A model generated the notes under the pieces. That model saw nothing but the letters and a program-made list of their open reading frames with translations. It ran no database searches and had not been told where the DNA came from. From Ovis canadensis (taxonomy: Eukaryota; Chordata; Mammalia; Artiodactyla; Bovidae): a stretch of DNA of 64,000 nucleotides. Positions 35,405-47,075 of the stretch are shown in pieces. Position 1 is the stretch's first letter, and each line of letters starts with the position of its first letter. The DNA lies in the NCBI RefSeq assembly GCF_042477335.2, contig NC_091262.1:42753001-42817000 (forward strand), read 5' to 3'. Position numbers and translations under genes: made by a program.

Positions 35405-38400
35405 GTGAGTCGGGTGGTGGCAGGTGGTCCGGCCTCCCCGCCGGCCTGGTGGCCTGGCCCAGCCCAGCCGCGTGCGCTAGGACCGCCGAGGCGTGGCCGG
35501 CAGCGTGCGTCCAGCGCCCGGTGCCGGACTGGATCCCGCCGTCGGCGGCGGAAGGCCCTCCCTGGGCCCTACCGAGGCACGCTCAGCCCGGCTCCTCCCT
35601 GCACACCGGGGCCACTTCAATGCTCCGGTCGCACAGCGGGCGTCTTCCGGGCCGCCGGGCGGTCTGAGCCGCTGAGGGGCAGGGGATAAACGTACGGGTG
35701 CTTTGCGGCCTTCGTGCGGAACTAACATGACGTCTTGAGGGGGTGGACGGGGTGCGGAGTGAGGGAGCGGTGTACGGGCCGGAAGCTATCCTTCCCCTGC
35801 GTTTCCTCGCTTTGGCTTCTGCTGTCTTTTTCCCTCTACCGGACTGTGGGCGCGAAGCCGGCGCTGCCGCCTGCCGGCGGAAGCGGTGCGGAAGCCCCCA
35901 AACAGTGCGAGTCCTTAGGAGGCGGCTTCCCTGAGGGTACGGCCATCGGTCTTGGCCTGAGATCCGCTCCCGGGGAGAAACGCCGGCTGCAGGCTCTGCC
36001 TTCTGCTGGCTTTCTTGTCCGCTGAAAGCTCAGGAATTTGGTTTTTGTTGAAATCGAGTTTCTCAGAGAAGGGTTGAACTCGAGAGTAAACAGGCAGCCT
36101 TCACTGTCTGCCTTCTCTCCGAGTCCGAAGTGCGCCCACCGTTGAGGATTCTCGCTTGAGTGCAGCGCTTCCTTTGTTGTAGCCCTTACGGCTCCTTGGC
36201 TCCATTAACTTTTTCTTCGAGTAGCTGGCACAGTCTTTATGCCCGTGTTGGACGCATCGAGGTGTTTGAGTGAGCTGTCCGCAGGGTGACTTACCGTTGT
36301 GTATCAACCACTGACTTTCAGCTCTAGGTTTGAGCTGGGGGAGGTGAAGTAAGGGGGAGGTGTTTTAATACTAAGACGATATCCCAGAGAGTTCTAGGAA
36401 TCTGGCCTATGGGGTGCAGACAGCTGTTGTCTACCCCGTGTGGACAGTGCTTGGACGCTGAAAGCCGCTCACGATGTGAAGTCCTGTTAGACCGTTTCTC
36501 TAGCTGCGAGGCCTTGCTTAGAGCAGTGTGACGTACTTATAAGTAATCTTGAAATGGTTAGCCGCTGGTTCCTGCTGATGAGTACTGTCATCCTATGGCC
36601 CTCATCACCATCACCTTGCTCACATCCACAACTGGACCGGAAGCTTCCCGGCAGCTGAGATTTGTCTGTGTTCTTCCTTGTGTTGTGTACCAGTACTTTG
36701 GCAGGGTCTGGTGGTTGCATAGGTGCCACATAAACACTTTGGGAAGGAACGTTAAGTTGTGAGTCAAGTTACCATGAAATGCTACTAATGTTTTAAAGCG
36801 CCTTTTATTTATATTAATACTTGTCTGGGTTTTTCTCCTTTTTACAGGGTATAAAATTCCTGTCATTGAAAATCTCGGTGCCACCTTAGACCAATTTGAT
36901 GCCATTGATTTTTCCGACAATGAAATCAGGAAACTGGATGGTTTTCCTTTGTTGAGAAGACTGAAAACATTATTAGTGAACAACAATAGAATATGGTAAG
37001 CATGTGGTAATGGAAAGTAGCTTCCTACCCTAGAGCAGATGCTACAGAGTTCCCTGAAGAAACTGCAGTGTATATGCCAGTTAAACTAGATTTCTATTTT
37101 TTTTACCTGCCTATTTCTCAAATGGTAAATGAGCAATTTCCCCATACAGATTCAGAGTTTAATTTGTCATTGGTCAAGTCTTATTTGCATTTATTCAGAA
37201 ACCTGGTATATTTATATATTCATAGTAAGTTTCTAATTTAAATTAATTTAAATTAAAAGTCTGGTGCTTTGTACACATTTTAGCTCATTTCTAAAATAAT
37301 TATAATTATCAGAGGGGTCATATTAAAGAGATACATAAAATGCAACAATTATAGTTTTAACTGAACATCTCATTTTACCCCAAATCCTCTGGTATTTGTT
37401 TTTCTTTAACTGCAGCTGACTTGTAGAATATTGTTTATAGAAATTAAGATTTTTTTTTTTACCCACTTTTATCATGTCTTTGGGCTTTCCAGATGGCTCA
37501 GTGGTAAAGAATCTGCCTGCAGTGCAGGAGACATGGGTTCAATCCCTGAGTTGGGATGATCCCCTGGAGGAGGAAATGGCAACCCACTCCAGTATTCTTG
37601 CTGGGAAATCACATGGACAGAGGAGGCTGGCAGGCTATAGTCCTTAAGGTCCCAAAGAGTCGGACGCGACTGAGCACACGCTCACACACACATCATCTCT
37701 GTAAATTTTGTTGGAAAAAAGTTATTGAAGATGTGTTGATAGGGTCTTCAAGAAGTTCTGGGTAGTGAGCTGCTTTTTTAAAATAGGCACATTTCTCCTG
37801 AGTTAAACTGTTGACTGTGGTTTGGTTATTGTGTATCCTGTGCTTCTGAGCTGTGACTGCAGATACACATGTATTTCTGTGCTTCCTGCTGACAAGACCT
37901 GAGATAAATCAGGTTGTTTATGTCCACAACACTTTCTCCCTGTCTTGGGGCTAGTATGGTGGTGGGAAGAGGCCACGGCAGCGTTCTGGAGTCGTGGGTT
38001 CTCAAATCATCCCGCTTTTGTGATCTCAGACAGGCCTCTTCTTTGTGCCTCATTTTTCTTCTGTCAGATAGTGTTGGAAGGAAGATCTCCAAGGTTCTTC
38101 CCACTTTGAAGTCCTCTGGGCAAGTGCTTAGGTCAAGTTTTTAGCTTACTGCATTTTCACTTTTATTAAGATTTTGTCTTTTCCTTTTAGCCGTATAGGT
38201 GAGGGGCTTGATCAGGCTCTGCCCTGTCTGACAGAACTCATTCTCACCAATAACAGTCTTGTGGAACTGGTAAGTCAAATGGGGAAAGTGTATTTACAAG
38301 GAGGAGTTAAAGGCACTGCCTGCCTTTAATAGAAAACTTGGAGAGTCCAGAAGATTATCTCTTCACCTTTTTTCTTTTTCTTCATTATTAGGACATGGGG

Positions 38401-41400
38401 TTTTTTTGGTTGTGTGTTACACATATCTTCTACTCTTGCTCACTCACCTTTGGACTCTCCTGGGGGCTTGATGGAGCAGTTCCTAATTCCAGCATAATCT
38501 GTGTCACCGGTCTGTTGTCCTTGGCGCTTTGAGTTCTGTTCAGCTTCTAAAGAGACTCACTATCCTTTTTTCTAGAATTTCTGTGTCCAAGATGCTAGCC
38601 ACCAGCCACAAGTGGTTACTTTAAGATCTACTAGAAGTAGAAAACACTACAGATTCCAGAGACTTAGTGCAAAAGAAAAATATTTTACACTATCAATAAT
38701 TTTTTATATTGACATTAAAATGGTAATATTTTGGAAAATAGGTAAAACAATATATTATTAAAACTAGTTCCTTCTGTTTTAATGTCACTACTAGACAGTT
38801 ACATATGTGACATACATTAAATTTTGTTGGGGAGTTTTATTCAAGAAATTATTGTTTTACTCTACATTTAGATCAACAATCATTTGAGACTGGTGTTCTT
38901 TTAAGATAAGGGGCAAGTTTCATTTTCTCTGTTTGGATATGACTATTTTGATCCGCTTTTGCTTTTTAAATTTCTATTCTGTATGTATAATTTTTAACAC
39001 TGTTGAGTTTAGGCTGTATATTGTTTGTAACCTAAATTTTTCACTTAAATATTGGATGTTGACATTCTTATGGTGTGACTTGATTTTTAGGTTGTTATGC
39101 CCTTGACCCCTCCCTTCCTTGCTCCCTGACTATTCCTTTCCTGAGGAACGAGGTCCCTGATTGTCCTTCAGATTCCCAAAGGAGTGCTTGGCTCCAAAAG
39201 TCAGAAAGCCCCCAATCTGAGGCCATGTCCTTTCTAAACCCTGTGAGGTATTTAACCCCAAATGTGTGCCCGTGCAGAATGTGTGGCGTATTGAGGCAGT
39301 ACATTCTGTGTGTTGTAGTTGTGCTTAAAGCTGTTTGCACAGATGAAGGGTGTCCTGTCAGTACTGAAAGAGGCATATTAAAATTGTGTGGTAGTAGATT
39401 TCCCTGGAGTTCTGTCAATTTTACTTGTATATATTTTCAGGTTACTTCATTTGATATATCCAGATTTTATGTATCTTACTGATGAAATGAACCTTTTATC
39501 ATTTATATTTTATTAGTGCACTTTTACCTTGGTGTCTGTTTTATCCACTGCAGTGTAACAAAACAAGCTTTCTTTTTTTCAGTTAGTATTTGCGTGATCA
39601 TTGTTTTCCATCCAAAATTCAATTTTTTTCCTCTGCACTTATATTTTAAATTTGTGTCTTGAGAACAGGACTTGATAGGATCCTTTTTTAAAATCCAGTC
39701 TTAAGTCTGTCTTTAAATGGAATAATCTGTTTATGTTTAATGTAATTACCAGTATATTTGAGTTTATCTTGTCTCTTTTCTAGAATTTTTTTTTCTTGTC
39801 CTATCCATCTGCAGATTTTTTTCCTCTCCTTTATTGCTGTCTCTCTTTTTGGTATTCCACTTCTTCTGATAGTTTAGAAATTAACTGACTGACTTTTTTG
39901 TTAGCATACTGGGAATTAGCATCTAAGTGTAAAGTTAACCATAACCGTTACCTCCTAAACGAAACAGCACCTCAAGCATCTCACCACCCCTACATCGAGC
40001 ATCACTGTGTCGTGCACAGTCTGTCTGTGGGTCTGTGTGTGTAAGGTTACCATTCTTTCTTTTGTTTTTTGCAGCTTTATTGAGCTATGATGGCCAAATG
40101 AAGATTATAAGTATTTAAGGTGTATAATGTGAAATTTGATATCTGTACCCTGACACCCACCCCTTCATGTAACAACCATCTATGTGTGTGTGCAGTGAGA
40201 ACACTTGAGTTCTATTTTTTTATCGTATTGGGTACACCTTATGTTATTTTTAATGATAGTCACCACATTGTATATTAAATCTCCAGAATTTATTTATTTA
40301 TAACTGAAAGTTTATCCTCTTGAATCAGTAGCTTCACCCACCTTTTCCTCCACCTCCCAGCCTCTGGTAACCGCATTTCAACTCTCTGTTGCTATGAGTT
40401 CCGTTTTTTGAGATTTCACTTAAAAGTGAGGTCCTGCAACATTTGTCTGGCTTTGCTCCATTTCCCTTTGTTCTGTAGATCTCTAGTGGTGCTGCGCTGC
40501 TGCTAAGTCACTTCAGTCATGTCCGACTCTGTGCAGCCCCATGGACGGCAGCCCACCAGGCTCCCCGCTAGCTGTTGCTTTTCAGACTGTTCTGGAGATC
40601 TCCTTTATGATGGTACTCCAGTTGCGAGCATCATTGCTCGCTCAGTGTCGTCACGAAGAGTGGCAGCTCTCTGGGCTTGTGGCTCTGTTCCACTCCCCTG
40701 TGTTACTTGTGCTTTTCCTCGTCGCCCCTTTCGGCCCACTCAGTTTAGATCTGTTCTGTCAGTTTCTCGTCCGTGTGTGGCCCTGTTTCAGGAGGCCCTC
40801 CAGGCCTCGTCACACACCTGGTGTGCTTGTGCTTGGAACACGCCTGTCTTTGGCTGCTGTTCTTAGGCTGTATGCCTGTTGCCCTCTTTGCCTTTCCCCG
40901 CTTCCTCCTGTGTGGTGTCGTCACCGTGCAGGTCTTATAGCTCTCACAACAGTTAGTCCTTACTGGTCCCAAGCTCAGGTTCTTGCCAGAGTACATTTTC
41001 ATCTGGTTTGGCTGTAGCTGTTGACCACATCCTTTTGGTTTTCCTATCCTTGTTGCACTGTATTTTATAGGACAGTTTGGGAAGATTGAAAAACTAACTT
41101 GCGTTCTTCCTATATATATATTTCCCCCCCTTATAACTATACTCCTTGTCCTTGGAAAATGTATTTGAAGAGATTTAGGGGAACCTAGAATAAAGGTGAC
41201 AAAGATGACATGCCTGCATTTCTCCCAGGCAGCAGCAGGAAGAACCACCTCACACCAGGTTCCCTGTATGAATAACTTTCCCTGGAGATACATCACTTTT
41301 CACATTGCTTTTTATTTTTTTTCTCAATCATTACTCAGTAGCTCTTTTGAAGTTGCTACAGGAAATGATATATATTTTTTCTTTTCGTCTCTTCTGCTGT

Positions 41401-44400
41401 TGAGACAGAAGCTGTTGTGTCCGGGATATTAAGAAGTTCAAATGTGTGAACCAGCTATTCAGTAAAAATACACCAGGCGTCTGTGATGTGCTAGGGCTGT
41501 GCTGGGTGCTGGGGCAGGAAAGACAAATTAATGTATGAAAGACAAGGTGTGTCCTTCTGCAGAGGTGTCAACATGTCATGGGATCATGGTGGGCTGTGGT
41601 GTTTCTGTTCTTACCTGTGGCTGTTATTTCACAGGGTGATCTGGACCCTCTGGCATCTCTCAAGTCACTGACTTATCTGAGGTATGGAAACTGTTTGTGG
41701 TGGTGACAGTAGTCTTTTAAAATAACAGCATTGCTGACCTTGATGGTGAAGTTATAGTAAAAAGTACTTTTAAAAAAACAAATATTGAAAATGTTTCCTT
41801 TGGGCTCTATTAAAATTTCCCTAGCATTAAGTTCTTACGACATTGAAAAGTGAAGAATAGTGAACTTTTCCTTACTTCCTGGACTCATTGCTGCTGCTAC
41901 TGCTGCTAAGTCGCTTCAGTCGTGTCCGACTGTGCGTCCCCATAGACGGCAGCCCACCAGGCTCCCCAGTCCCTGGGATTCTCCAGGAAAGAATACTGGA
42001 GTGGGTTGCCATTTCCTTCTCCAGTGCATGAAAGTGAAAGTGAAGTTGCTCAGTCGTGTCATGACCCCATGGACTGCAGCCTATCAGGCTCCTCCGTCCG
42101 TGGGATTTTCCAGGCAAGAGTACTGGAGTGGGTTGCCATTGCCTTCTCCCATAAAATGGACCTCTTGAATACTGTGCTAGGAACAAGACTGGCATCAAAC
42201 TGTTCCTTTTCTTGTAGTATTCTAAGGAACCCTGTAACCAATAAGAAGCATTACAGACTCTATGTGATTTATAAAGTTCCACAAGTCAGAGTACTGGATT
42301 TCCAGAAAGTGAAACTAAAAGTAAGTGTTACTCTGTTGGAAGTTGTTATTGGTGGGTGCTTTTCCTTTATACTTTTGTTACTGACTTTTATTATTAGTTT
42401 GTAATAGGAATGTGGGGATGGGGGTCGGGGAGTGTTAAGTCAATTTTTTTTCCATAGCAGTGTTTATGGTGGGACTTAGAGTTAAGGTATGTGTGTGGGG
42501 CTGGTCATTCCAGAGGTGGCCTGACTTCAGAGCCGCCGTGGGCTTTGTCACAGCAGACGGCCTGCCTAGATACATGCTCTTGGGGAGCTTCATGTTGTTC
42601 ACTTTGCACTAGCTGTAATTGTCAGGATGATTCTTCCTTTGTTGGGGATTTTTTTTCTTACCTTCCTTATTTCCCAGAGAGCCCCTCCTGGAAATTTTGG
42701 GGAGAGGACTCTGCTCTCTCCAGGGACCTTCACAGAGCAGGGGACTGCTGTATCTCTTCTTATTTTGAAATGGGCTTTGTCGTATTTTACCAGCCCAGAG
42801 TATTCCAGGAGAGTTTTCTTCCATGTTTTCTGAGGAATGCATCTAAATGCACGTGGTATTCCTATTTCCATTAACTCTGTGTGTGGTGTCGCTGTAGGAG
42901 CGTCAGGAAGCAGAGAAAATGTTCAAGGGCAAACGGGGTGCACAGCTTGCAAAGGATATTGCCAGGAGAAGCAAAACGTAAGATCTGGATATCCAACTTC
43001 ACTCCACTTCGCCTTCAGAAACATTATCTGTCTGGCATTTTGCCTCTTGCGAAATGAAATGAAACACTTGTGACTAACACAGTCCTAAATTTGCACAGTG
43101 ATGATCCGTGGCCCACAGTGGCCCCTATATCACGTGAGATTTCTAGCAGAAGAGAGCGGACGCTCCAGTATTCAGTCTGCCGTGATAGTACTGCACCCTC
43201 TTCCTCTGTGGCAAGATGAACTGGGTGGTGTTTCTGAAGGAGAGTTTCTTGTATCAGTTTGTTAACAAAGATAAGATACTACACTGGTTGAATTACTTTC
43301 AAAGCTTTTGAAAGTAAAAGAGAAGCAATTTCTGTCAGTTTGGATTTGACAGTTTTGTTCTTCCCTCCCCTCCCAAGTTTCAATCCAGGTGCTGGTTTGC
43401 CGACTGACAAAAAGAAAGGTGGGCCGTCCCCAGGGGATGTGGAAGCCATCAAGGTGAGCACAAGTCAGGATTCTCAGACTGAGTGAGCTGTTCAGTCACG
43501 TAGCAACTCAAGTAATGAGTTAGACACCGCAGGTTTTTCCCACAGTTGTTAGAATCCAGCTACATTTTTGTGTAAGGAAAAGCTAGCTTAAAGATATTAT
43601 TTGACCAGATTTTGACTTGAATTAATTATATGAGCTGGTCAAAGTGGAGGCAACTCTGGTCTTCTCATTTTCTCAGGATGCATTTGTCTGAACAGTTAGT
43701 TACCTTTGCTTGCTGTCTTGATTTTTACTTTGAAGGACTTGCTGCCTGAAAGATCCTGCTTGATGAGAAATCCTAATTTGGTAATGCTGCCTCCTAAATC
43801 ATCCAGTGGCATAATTCGAATTAACTAGAATTTTAGGGCACATGCCCTCGTTATTTGCTCTCCTGTAAGAGGGTCTACAGCTCTTTATCAATTTGGGAAC
43901 TTCATAATTTGGTTTTGGGGTTGATTTCACTGTGCCAACAAAATTCTTCCTGCGAGAGAGACTATTTAATATTCCAGTTCAGAAAGGTGGCATGAGTTTC
44001 TGTGAGTGTTTTCTGTTAACTGGATGAAAATAACTGTCCATCTCTCTTGTTTCCTGGTGTCCAGAACGCTATAGCAAACGCGTCAACTTTGGCTGAAGTG
44101 GAGCGGCTGAAGGGCTTGCTGCAGTCCGGTCAGATACCTGGCAGGGAACGCAGAGCAGGTCAGGAACCACATTCTGTCTTCCTTTCCAGATTAATGATAC
44201 ACTCCAGGTGATCGCAAATTGCTTTAGATGCTGCGATCCAAGGATCCTCGAATAGTGCCTCCTTACCATTATAATCTGCACAAAATGCCTTTAAATGCTC
44301 TTTGAAAAGAAATCATTTGATAAAGAAGTGTATGTTCTAGGACTCTGGGGTTTTTGTAACAGTTGAGACAAATGTTAGTCCACAGCCATGGAGTGAAAGC

Positions 44401-46729
44401 GAACAGTGGAGGTGACCACGATGCCTTTGACCCCTGTCCGTGTGGGCCCACTTAACAGTGGGGAGCATGGGCTCTGGAGCCAGACAGACTTGAGGCTCAG
44501 AGCGTAGCTTCACCAGCTTTGTCCTTGGATGAATTTCTTAACCCCACTTGATCTTAAATCTGTTTGCTCATCTTTAACCAAATAGTAGTAGTGGTGACCT
44601 CAGAAGGTTGTTGGGAGGACTAAGTAAGGGGCTTCCTAGGCCCTGAGCACGGGATGTGAGCTGTTCTGATTGTGGACACCGGCTCTCTGTTGGGCAGCGT
44701 GATGGATACTGACTGGGGTATAAAGTGAAAACTGCTACGGATGGTGCATGTTACAGGTTTGACATGAAGGTAACTGGGGGCTCTGTCTAGACCAGTGGCT
44801 CAGGGCAAGTTCCCTTGAGGAAATAATGTTTGAACTGAAGCTAAAAGTGAGTAAGACATTCATTAGAGCAGCAGTTCTTACTGTGTGGTCCTTGGGCCCC
44901 TGGGGCTCCATGAGGAAAACTTACAAACACCGAGGCATTATTTGCATTTTACGTGGTGTGACCATTTGTGCCCGATAGTGCTAGAGCAGTGGCAGGAAGA
45001 GTTGCTGGTGCCTCAGCCCAGGTATGTGGGTTCACAGGACCAATGATTCTAGGTGTCATTCTGAGCTGCTGTGTACCCAATGAAGTCCTTTGTGAAGCAG
45101 TGAGGATCGTTGGCATTCCTGGATATCAGCCCAAGGACACATCATTTGATGTGAGGAAATGGGCCAGCATTTGCAATCGAACCTTTAAGAAACTACCATT
45201 TTGGGGAATTCCTGGTGATCCAGTGATTAAGACTCAGCTTTCATTGCCCAGGTTTGATCCCTGATCAGGGAACCAAGATCCTACAAGCTAAGTGGGGAGA
45301 CCAAAAGAACAAAAGCAAAAAACTACCACTTTTGTCAAGTTTTGGCATAGTATCAAAAAAAAATCCACAGCTGCCTGAACACGCTGTTAAAATACTCCTC
45401 CCTTTTCTCACTGCATGTCTTTGTGGGCCTGGCTTTCTTCACACCCTTTAGTCAGAACAACATATTTTGGCGAGTAAAGTGTTGAAGGCAGAACAAGGGC
45501 CTGTCTACCATTGGGCAGACATTGCAGAGATGGGCAAAAGTAGAAAACTGCACCAACTTTCTCACTATATATTTTTATTTTAGAAAATATTGATACTGAA
45601 TTTTATAAAAATATAAACATGGTACTAGGTTTATTGTTTTAAGGAATTACTGTTTTTTTAATGCTTTCAGTTTCCAACACAGTATTGATAAATGTAATCT
45701 ACTTGAAGAAAAGTTCTTTGGGTGCTAAAACTAAAGTATTTGAGAACCTGTGACCTAGACAGAGCAGAATGGCATTCTCAGGGGAAGGAGCACTCTGTGG
45801 TGAGAGAGCCTTGCACCCTGGGCCTGAAGAAGGACTGTGAGCCAAGGTCCAGAGCCAGCAGGGGGGACGGGTGAAACAGGCTGGCAGGGAGAGCTCTGAG
45901 TCCAGCCAGAGGCTGCGAAATGAGGGACCTGTGACCCTGAGAACAGCACAGGCTGCCAAGACCCACAGGGCTGACGACAGGCAGGGATGAGGCTGTGTCA
46001 CGTGGCTCACTTTCGCTGCAGTGTGGCAGAATTCCTCAGTTACCATGCCTCCCCTTGATTATGTTATGTGGGCTTGGGGTTCACGTAGGGCTTTTCAGTG
46101 TCGTCTGAACACATGTGGGGCACCTTGAGGAGAGGAAAGTGGGAATTGTTTGTGGTTCTTGTAGGTTTCAGTGGGCCTAGGTGTCTGAACAGCAGTTCCC
46201 GGTGACATTCTCTCTTTCTTTAGTTTTGTGTCTAAAAATGTAACGTTTGGGTCTAACTGGAAACCTAATTTAGACAGAATCACTGGCTGACTATCTGCAG
46301 CATGTAGTAGGTATCCTCTCCCATCTTTCTTTGGAATGCTCCTAGTTTCTTTGCCCATCATCGTGGCAAGAACAAAACATAGAGTATAGGCTTTTTATCT
46401 TGATAAAACATGAGTTACAGGCTTGACCATAGAACAGCAGGCATAGAGTTGACTTTCATGAAGCAGCTTTGTGTCCCATTCCCTAGGAGCTGACCATCCT
46501 TCCAGGGCCTGCCAAAGACAGGTGGTCCCTGGACCTGAGTTCCTCTAGGCTGAGGCCGCTGTCAGGCGTCTGCACCTGGTCTAGGGTCTCGCAGGCAACA
46601 GCAGCATCGTGGGTGGACGCCCACATGTGCTCTAACCTAGGTGTGACTTCTGGCTTTGTGTGTTTTCTAGGCCCCACTGATGATGGTGAAGAGGAGATGG
46701 AAGAAGACACTGTTGCCAATGGGTCCTGA
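35323..46729 (+). CDS. SNRPA1: SNRPA1, U2 snRNP protein A', complete, nine exons
   Basis: U2A' is a leucine-rich-repeat protein that, with U2B'', binds stem-loop IV of U2 snRNA and is part of the nuclear spliceosome at the branch site. Exons: 35323-35404, 36848-36995, 38191-38269, 41635-41681, 42218-42320, 42898-42977, 43378-43453, 44065-44158 and 46671-46729. They sum to 768 nt, 255 residues plus stop, the same length as human U2A'. LRR segments are visible (AIDFSDNEIRKLDGFPLL, LLVNNNRICRIGEGLDQ, LTELILTNNSLVELGDL). An LRR cap (VPQVRVLDFQKVKLKERQEA), a basic stretch (KGKRGAQLAKDIARRSK) and an acidic tail (DDGEEEMEED) follow. All borders are GT/AG and the frame is unbroken, so it looks functional and is not a retrocopy. 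Confidence 0.98.
35405..36847. other. SNRPA1: SNRPA1 intron 1
   Basis: The first 600 bp are CpG-rich (continuation of the promoter island). The rest is unique sequence with no recognised repeat. Confidence 0.7.
36848..36995 (+). CDS. SNRPA1: SNRPA1 exon 2
   Basis: The acceptor is ctttttacag and the donor atatg|gtaagc. Encodes YKIPVIENLGATLDQFDAI, then DFSDNEIRKLDGF and LLRRLKTLLVNNNRI, the first leucine-rich repeats. Confidence 0.97.
37482..37690 (+). mobile_element. Bov-tA type SINE, sense, SNRPA1 intron 2
   Basis: Reads gggctttccagatggctcag, gaatctgcctgcagtgcagg to gtcggacgcgactgagcaca. Confidence 0.9.
37960..38110 (+). mobile_element. Possible MIR fragment, SNRPA1 intron 2
   Basis: The order ttctggagtcgtgggttctc, tgatctcagacaggcctctt and ctttgtgcctcatttttctt, ctgtcagatagtg resembles MIR. 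Diverged. Confidence 0.45.
38191..38269 (+). CDS. SNRPA1: SNRPA1 exon 3
   Basis: The acceptor is ttccttttag and the donor gaactg|gtaagt. Encodes RIGEGLDQALPCLTELIL, then TNNSLVEL, an LRR. Confidence 0.97.
38575..38830. mobile_element. Possible MER5-type hAT-Charlie DNA transposon remnant
   Basis: The stretch ctagccaccagccacaagtg, then gacattaaaatggtaatatt and ctactagacagttacatatg, acatacattaaatttt follows the MER5A order. Identification by eye only. Confidence 0.5.
39500..40490 (-). mobile_element. Old L1M-type fragments, SNRPA1 intron 3
   Basis: Sequence at 39580-39790 (ttagtatttgcgtgatcatt, tttaatgtaattaccagtat) matches antisense L1 ORF2 phrases. At 40067-40490, gcagctttattgagctatga and later phrases match an L1M 3' end. 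The two may be one or two insertions, in unclear order. Confidence 0.5.
40492..40565 (-). mobile_element. Bov-A SINE fragment, antisense
   Basis: Reads ctgctgctaagtcacttcag, tcatgtccgactctgtgcag and ggcagcccaccaggctcccc, then stops abruptly. Confidence 0.8.
40566..41634. other. SNRPA1 intron 3, right part
   Basis: Nothing gene-like. A piece near 41461-41540 (caggcgtctgtgatgtgcta, gggctgtgctgggtgctggg) resembles an L2-age repeat. Confidence 0.5.
41635..41681 (+). CDS. SNRPA1: SNRPA1 exon 4 (47 nt)
   Basis: The acceptor is gttatttcacag and the donor tctgag|gtatgg. Encodes GDLDPLASLKSLTYL plus the start of Ser. Small exon; frame fits both neighbours. Confidence 0.96.
41885..42155 (-). mobile_element. 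Bov-A2 type dimeric SINE, antisense, SNRPA1 intron 4
   Basis: Two Bov-A monomers stand in tandem: gctgctaagtcgcttcagtc to cttctccagtgcatgaaagt, then tgaagttgctcagtcgtgtc to cattgccttctccc. Confidence 0.9.
42218..42320 (+). CDS. SNRPA1: SNRPA1 exon 5
   Basis: The acceptor is ccttttcttgtag and the donor ctaaaa|gtaagt. Encodes ILRNPVTNKKHYRLYVIYK, then VPQVRVLDFQKVKLK, the LRR cap. It lies about 60 bp after an antisense Bov-A2 SINE. Confidence 0.97.
42898..42977 (+). CDS. SNRPA1: SNRPA1 exon 6
   Basis: The acceptor is gtgtcgctgtag and the donor aaaac|gtaaga. Encodes ERQEAEKMFKGKRGAQLA, then KDIARRSK, a basic helical segment. Confidence 0.97.
43378..43453 (+). CDS. SNRPA1: SNRPA1 exon 7
   Basis: The acceptor is cctcccaag and the donor atcaag|gtgagc. 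Encodes FNPGAGLPTDKKKGGPSPG, then DVEAIK. Confidence 0.97.
44065..44158 (+). CDS. SNRPA1: SNRPA1 exon 8
   Basis: The acceptor is cctggtgtccag and the donor agcag|gtcagg. Encodes NAIANASTLAEVERLKGLL, then QSGQIPGRERRA. The donor GTCAGG is weaker than the others. Confidence 0.96.
44462..44650 (+). mobile_element. MIR SINE, SNRPA1 intron 8
   Basis: Reads gggctctggagccagacaga, cttgaggctcagagcgtagc, ttaaatctgtttgctcatct and ggttgttgggaggactaagt in MIR order. Confidence 0.75.
45205..45330 (+). mobile_element. CHR-type SINE fragment, sense, SNRPA1 intron 8
   Basis: Reads ggaattcctggtgatccagt, gattaagactcagctttcat to ccctgatcagggaaccaaga, a tRNA-like SINE head. Confidence 0.75.
46671..46729 (+). 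CDS. SNRPA1: SNRPA1 exon 9 (stop codon)
   Basis: The acceptor is tgtgttttctag. Encodes PTDDGEEEMEEDTVANGS then TGA at 46727-46729. The acidic C-terminus is typical of U2A'. Confidence 0.97.
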
Positions 46730-47075
46730 GCAGGGCGGCCTCAGTGCCTCAGGACGTGTGACAGTCCACCTTGCACAGGGCCTGCCTTGTTTGTGTCAGC
46801 AAAGTAGAGTTCATCAACATTGCTGAAATGCTCAAAACTGCTGCTTGTAATTTTGTAATACAGATTTTGAAATCTAAAACACAGTTTTCTACCAATAGTA
46901 CAAATAAAGGACACTCGCTGTGCTGCGGGTTGTGCGTCACTGGGGCGTGTGCAATGAGGTATGGATATGGGGAGTTGGAAATGCAGCAGGGTGGCTCTGT
47001 GGGCGGGCTTCCCAGTCCTCATGAAATGTTTAGGTTTTTAAATTCATAATAAAACTTAGATTATCTGTGTGCTGC
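46730..47075 (+). terminator. SNRPA1: SNRPA1 3' UTR with two polyadenylation signals
   Basis: AATAAA at 46903-46908 is followed by a GU-rich stretch (gggttgtgcgt, about 46926). A second AATAAA at 47048-47053 is followed by tctgtgtgctgctcctggttg. Both look usable. The proximal one would give a 3' UTR of about 190-200 nt. Confidence 0.8.
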
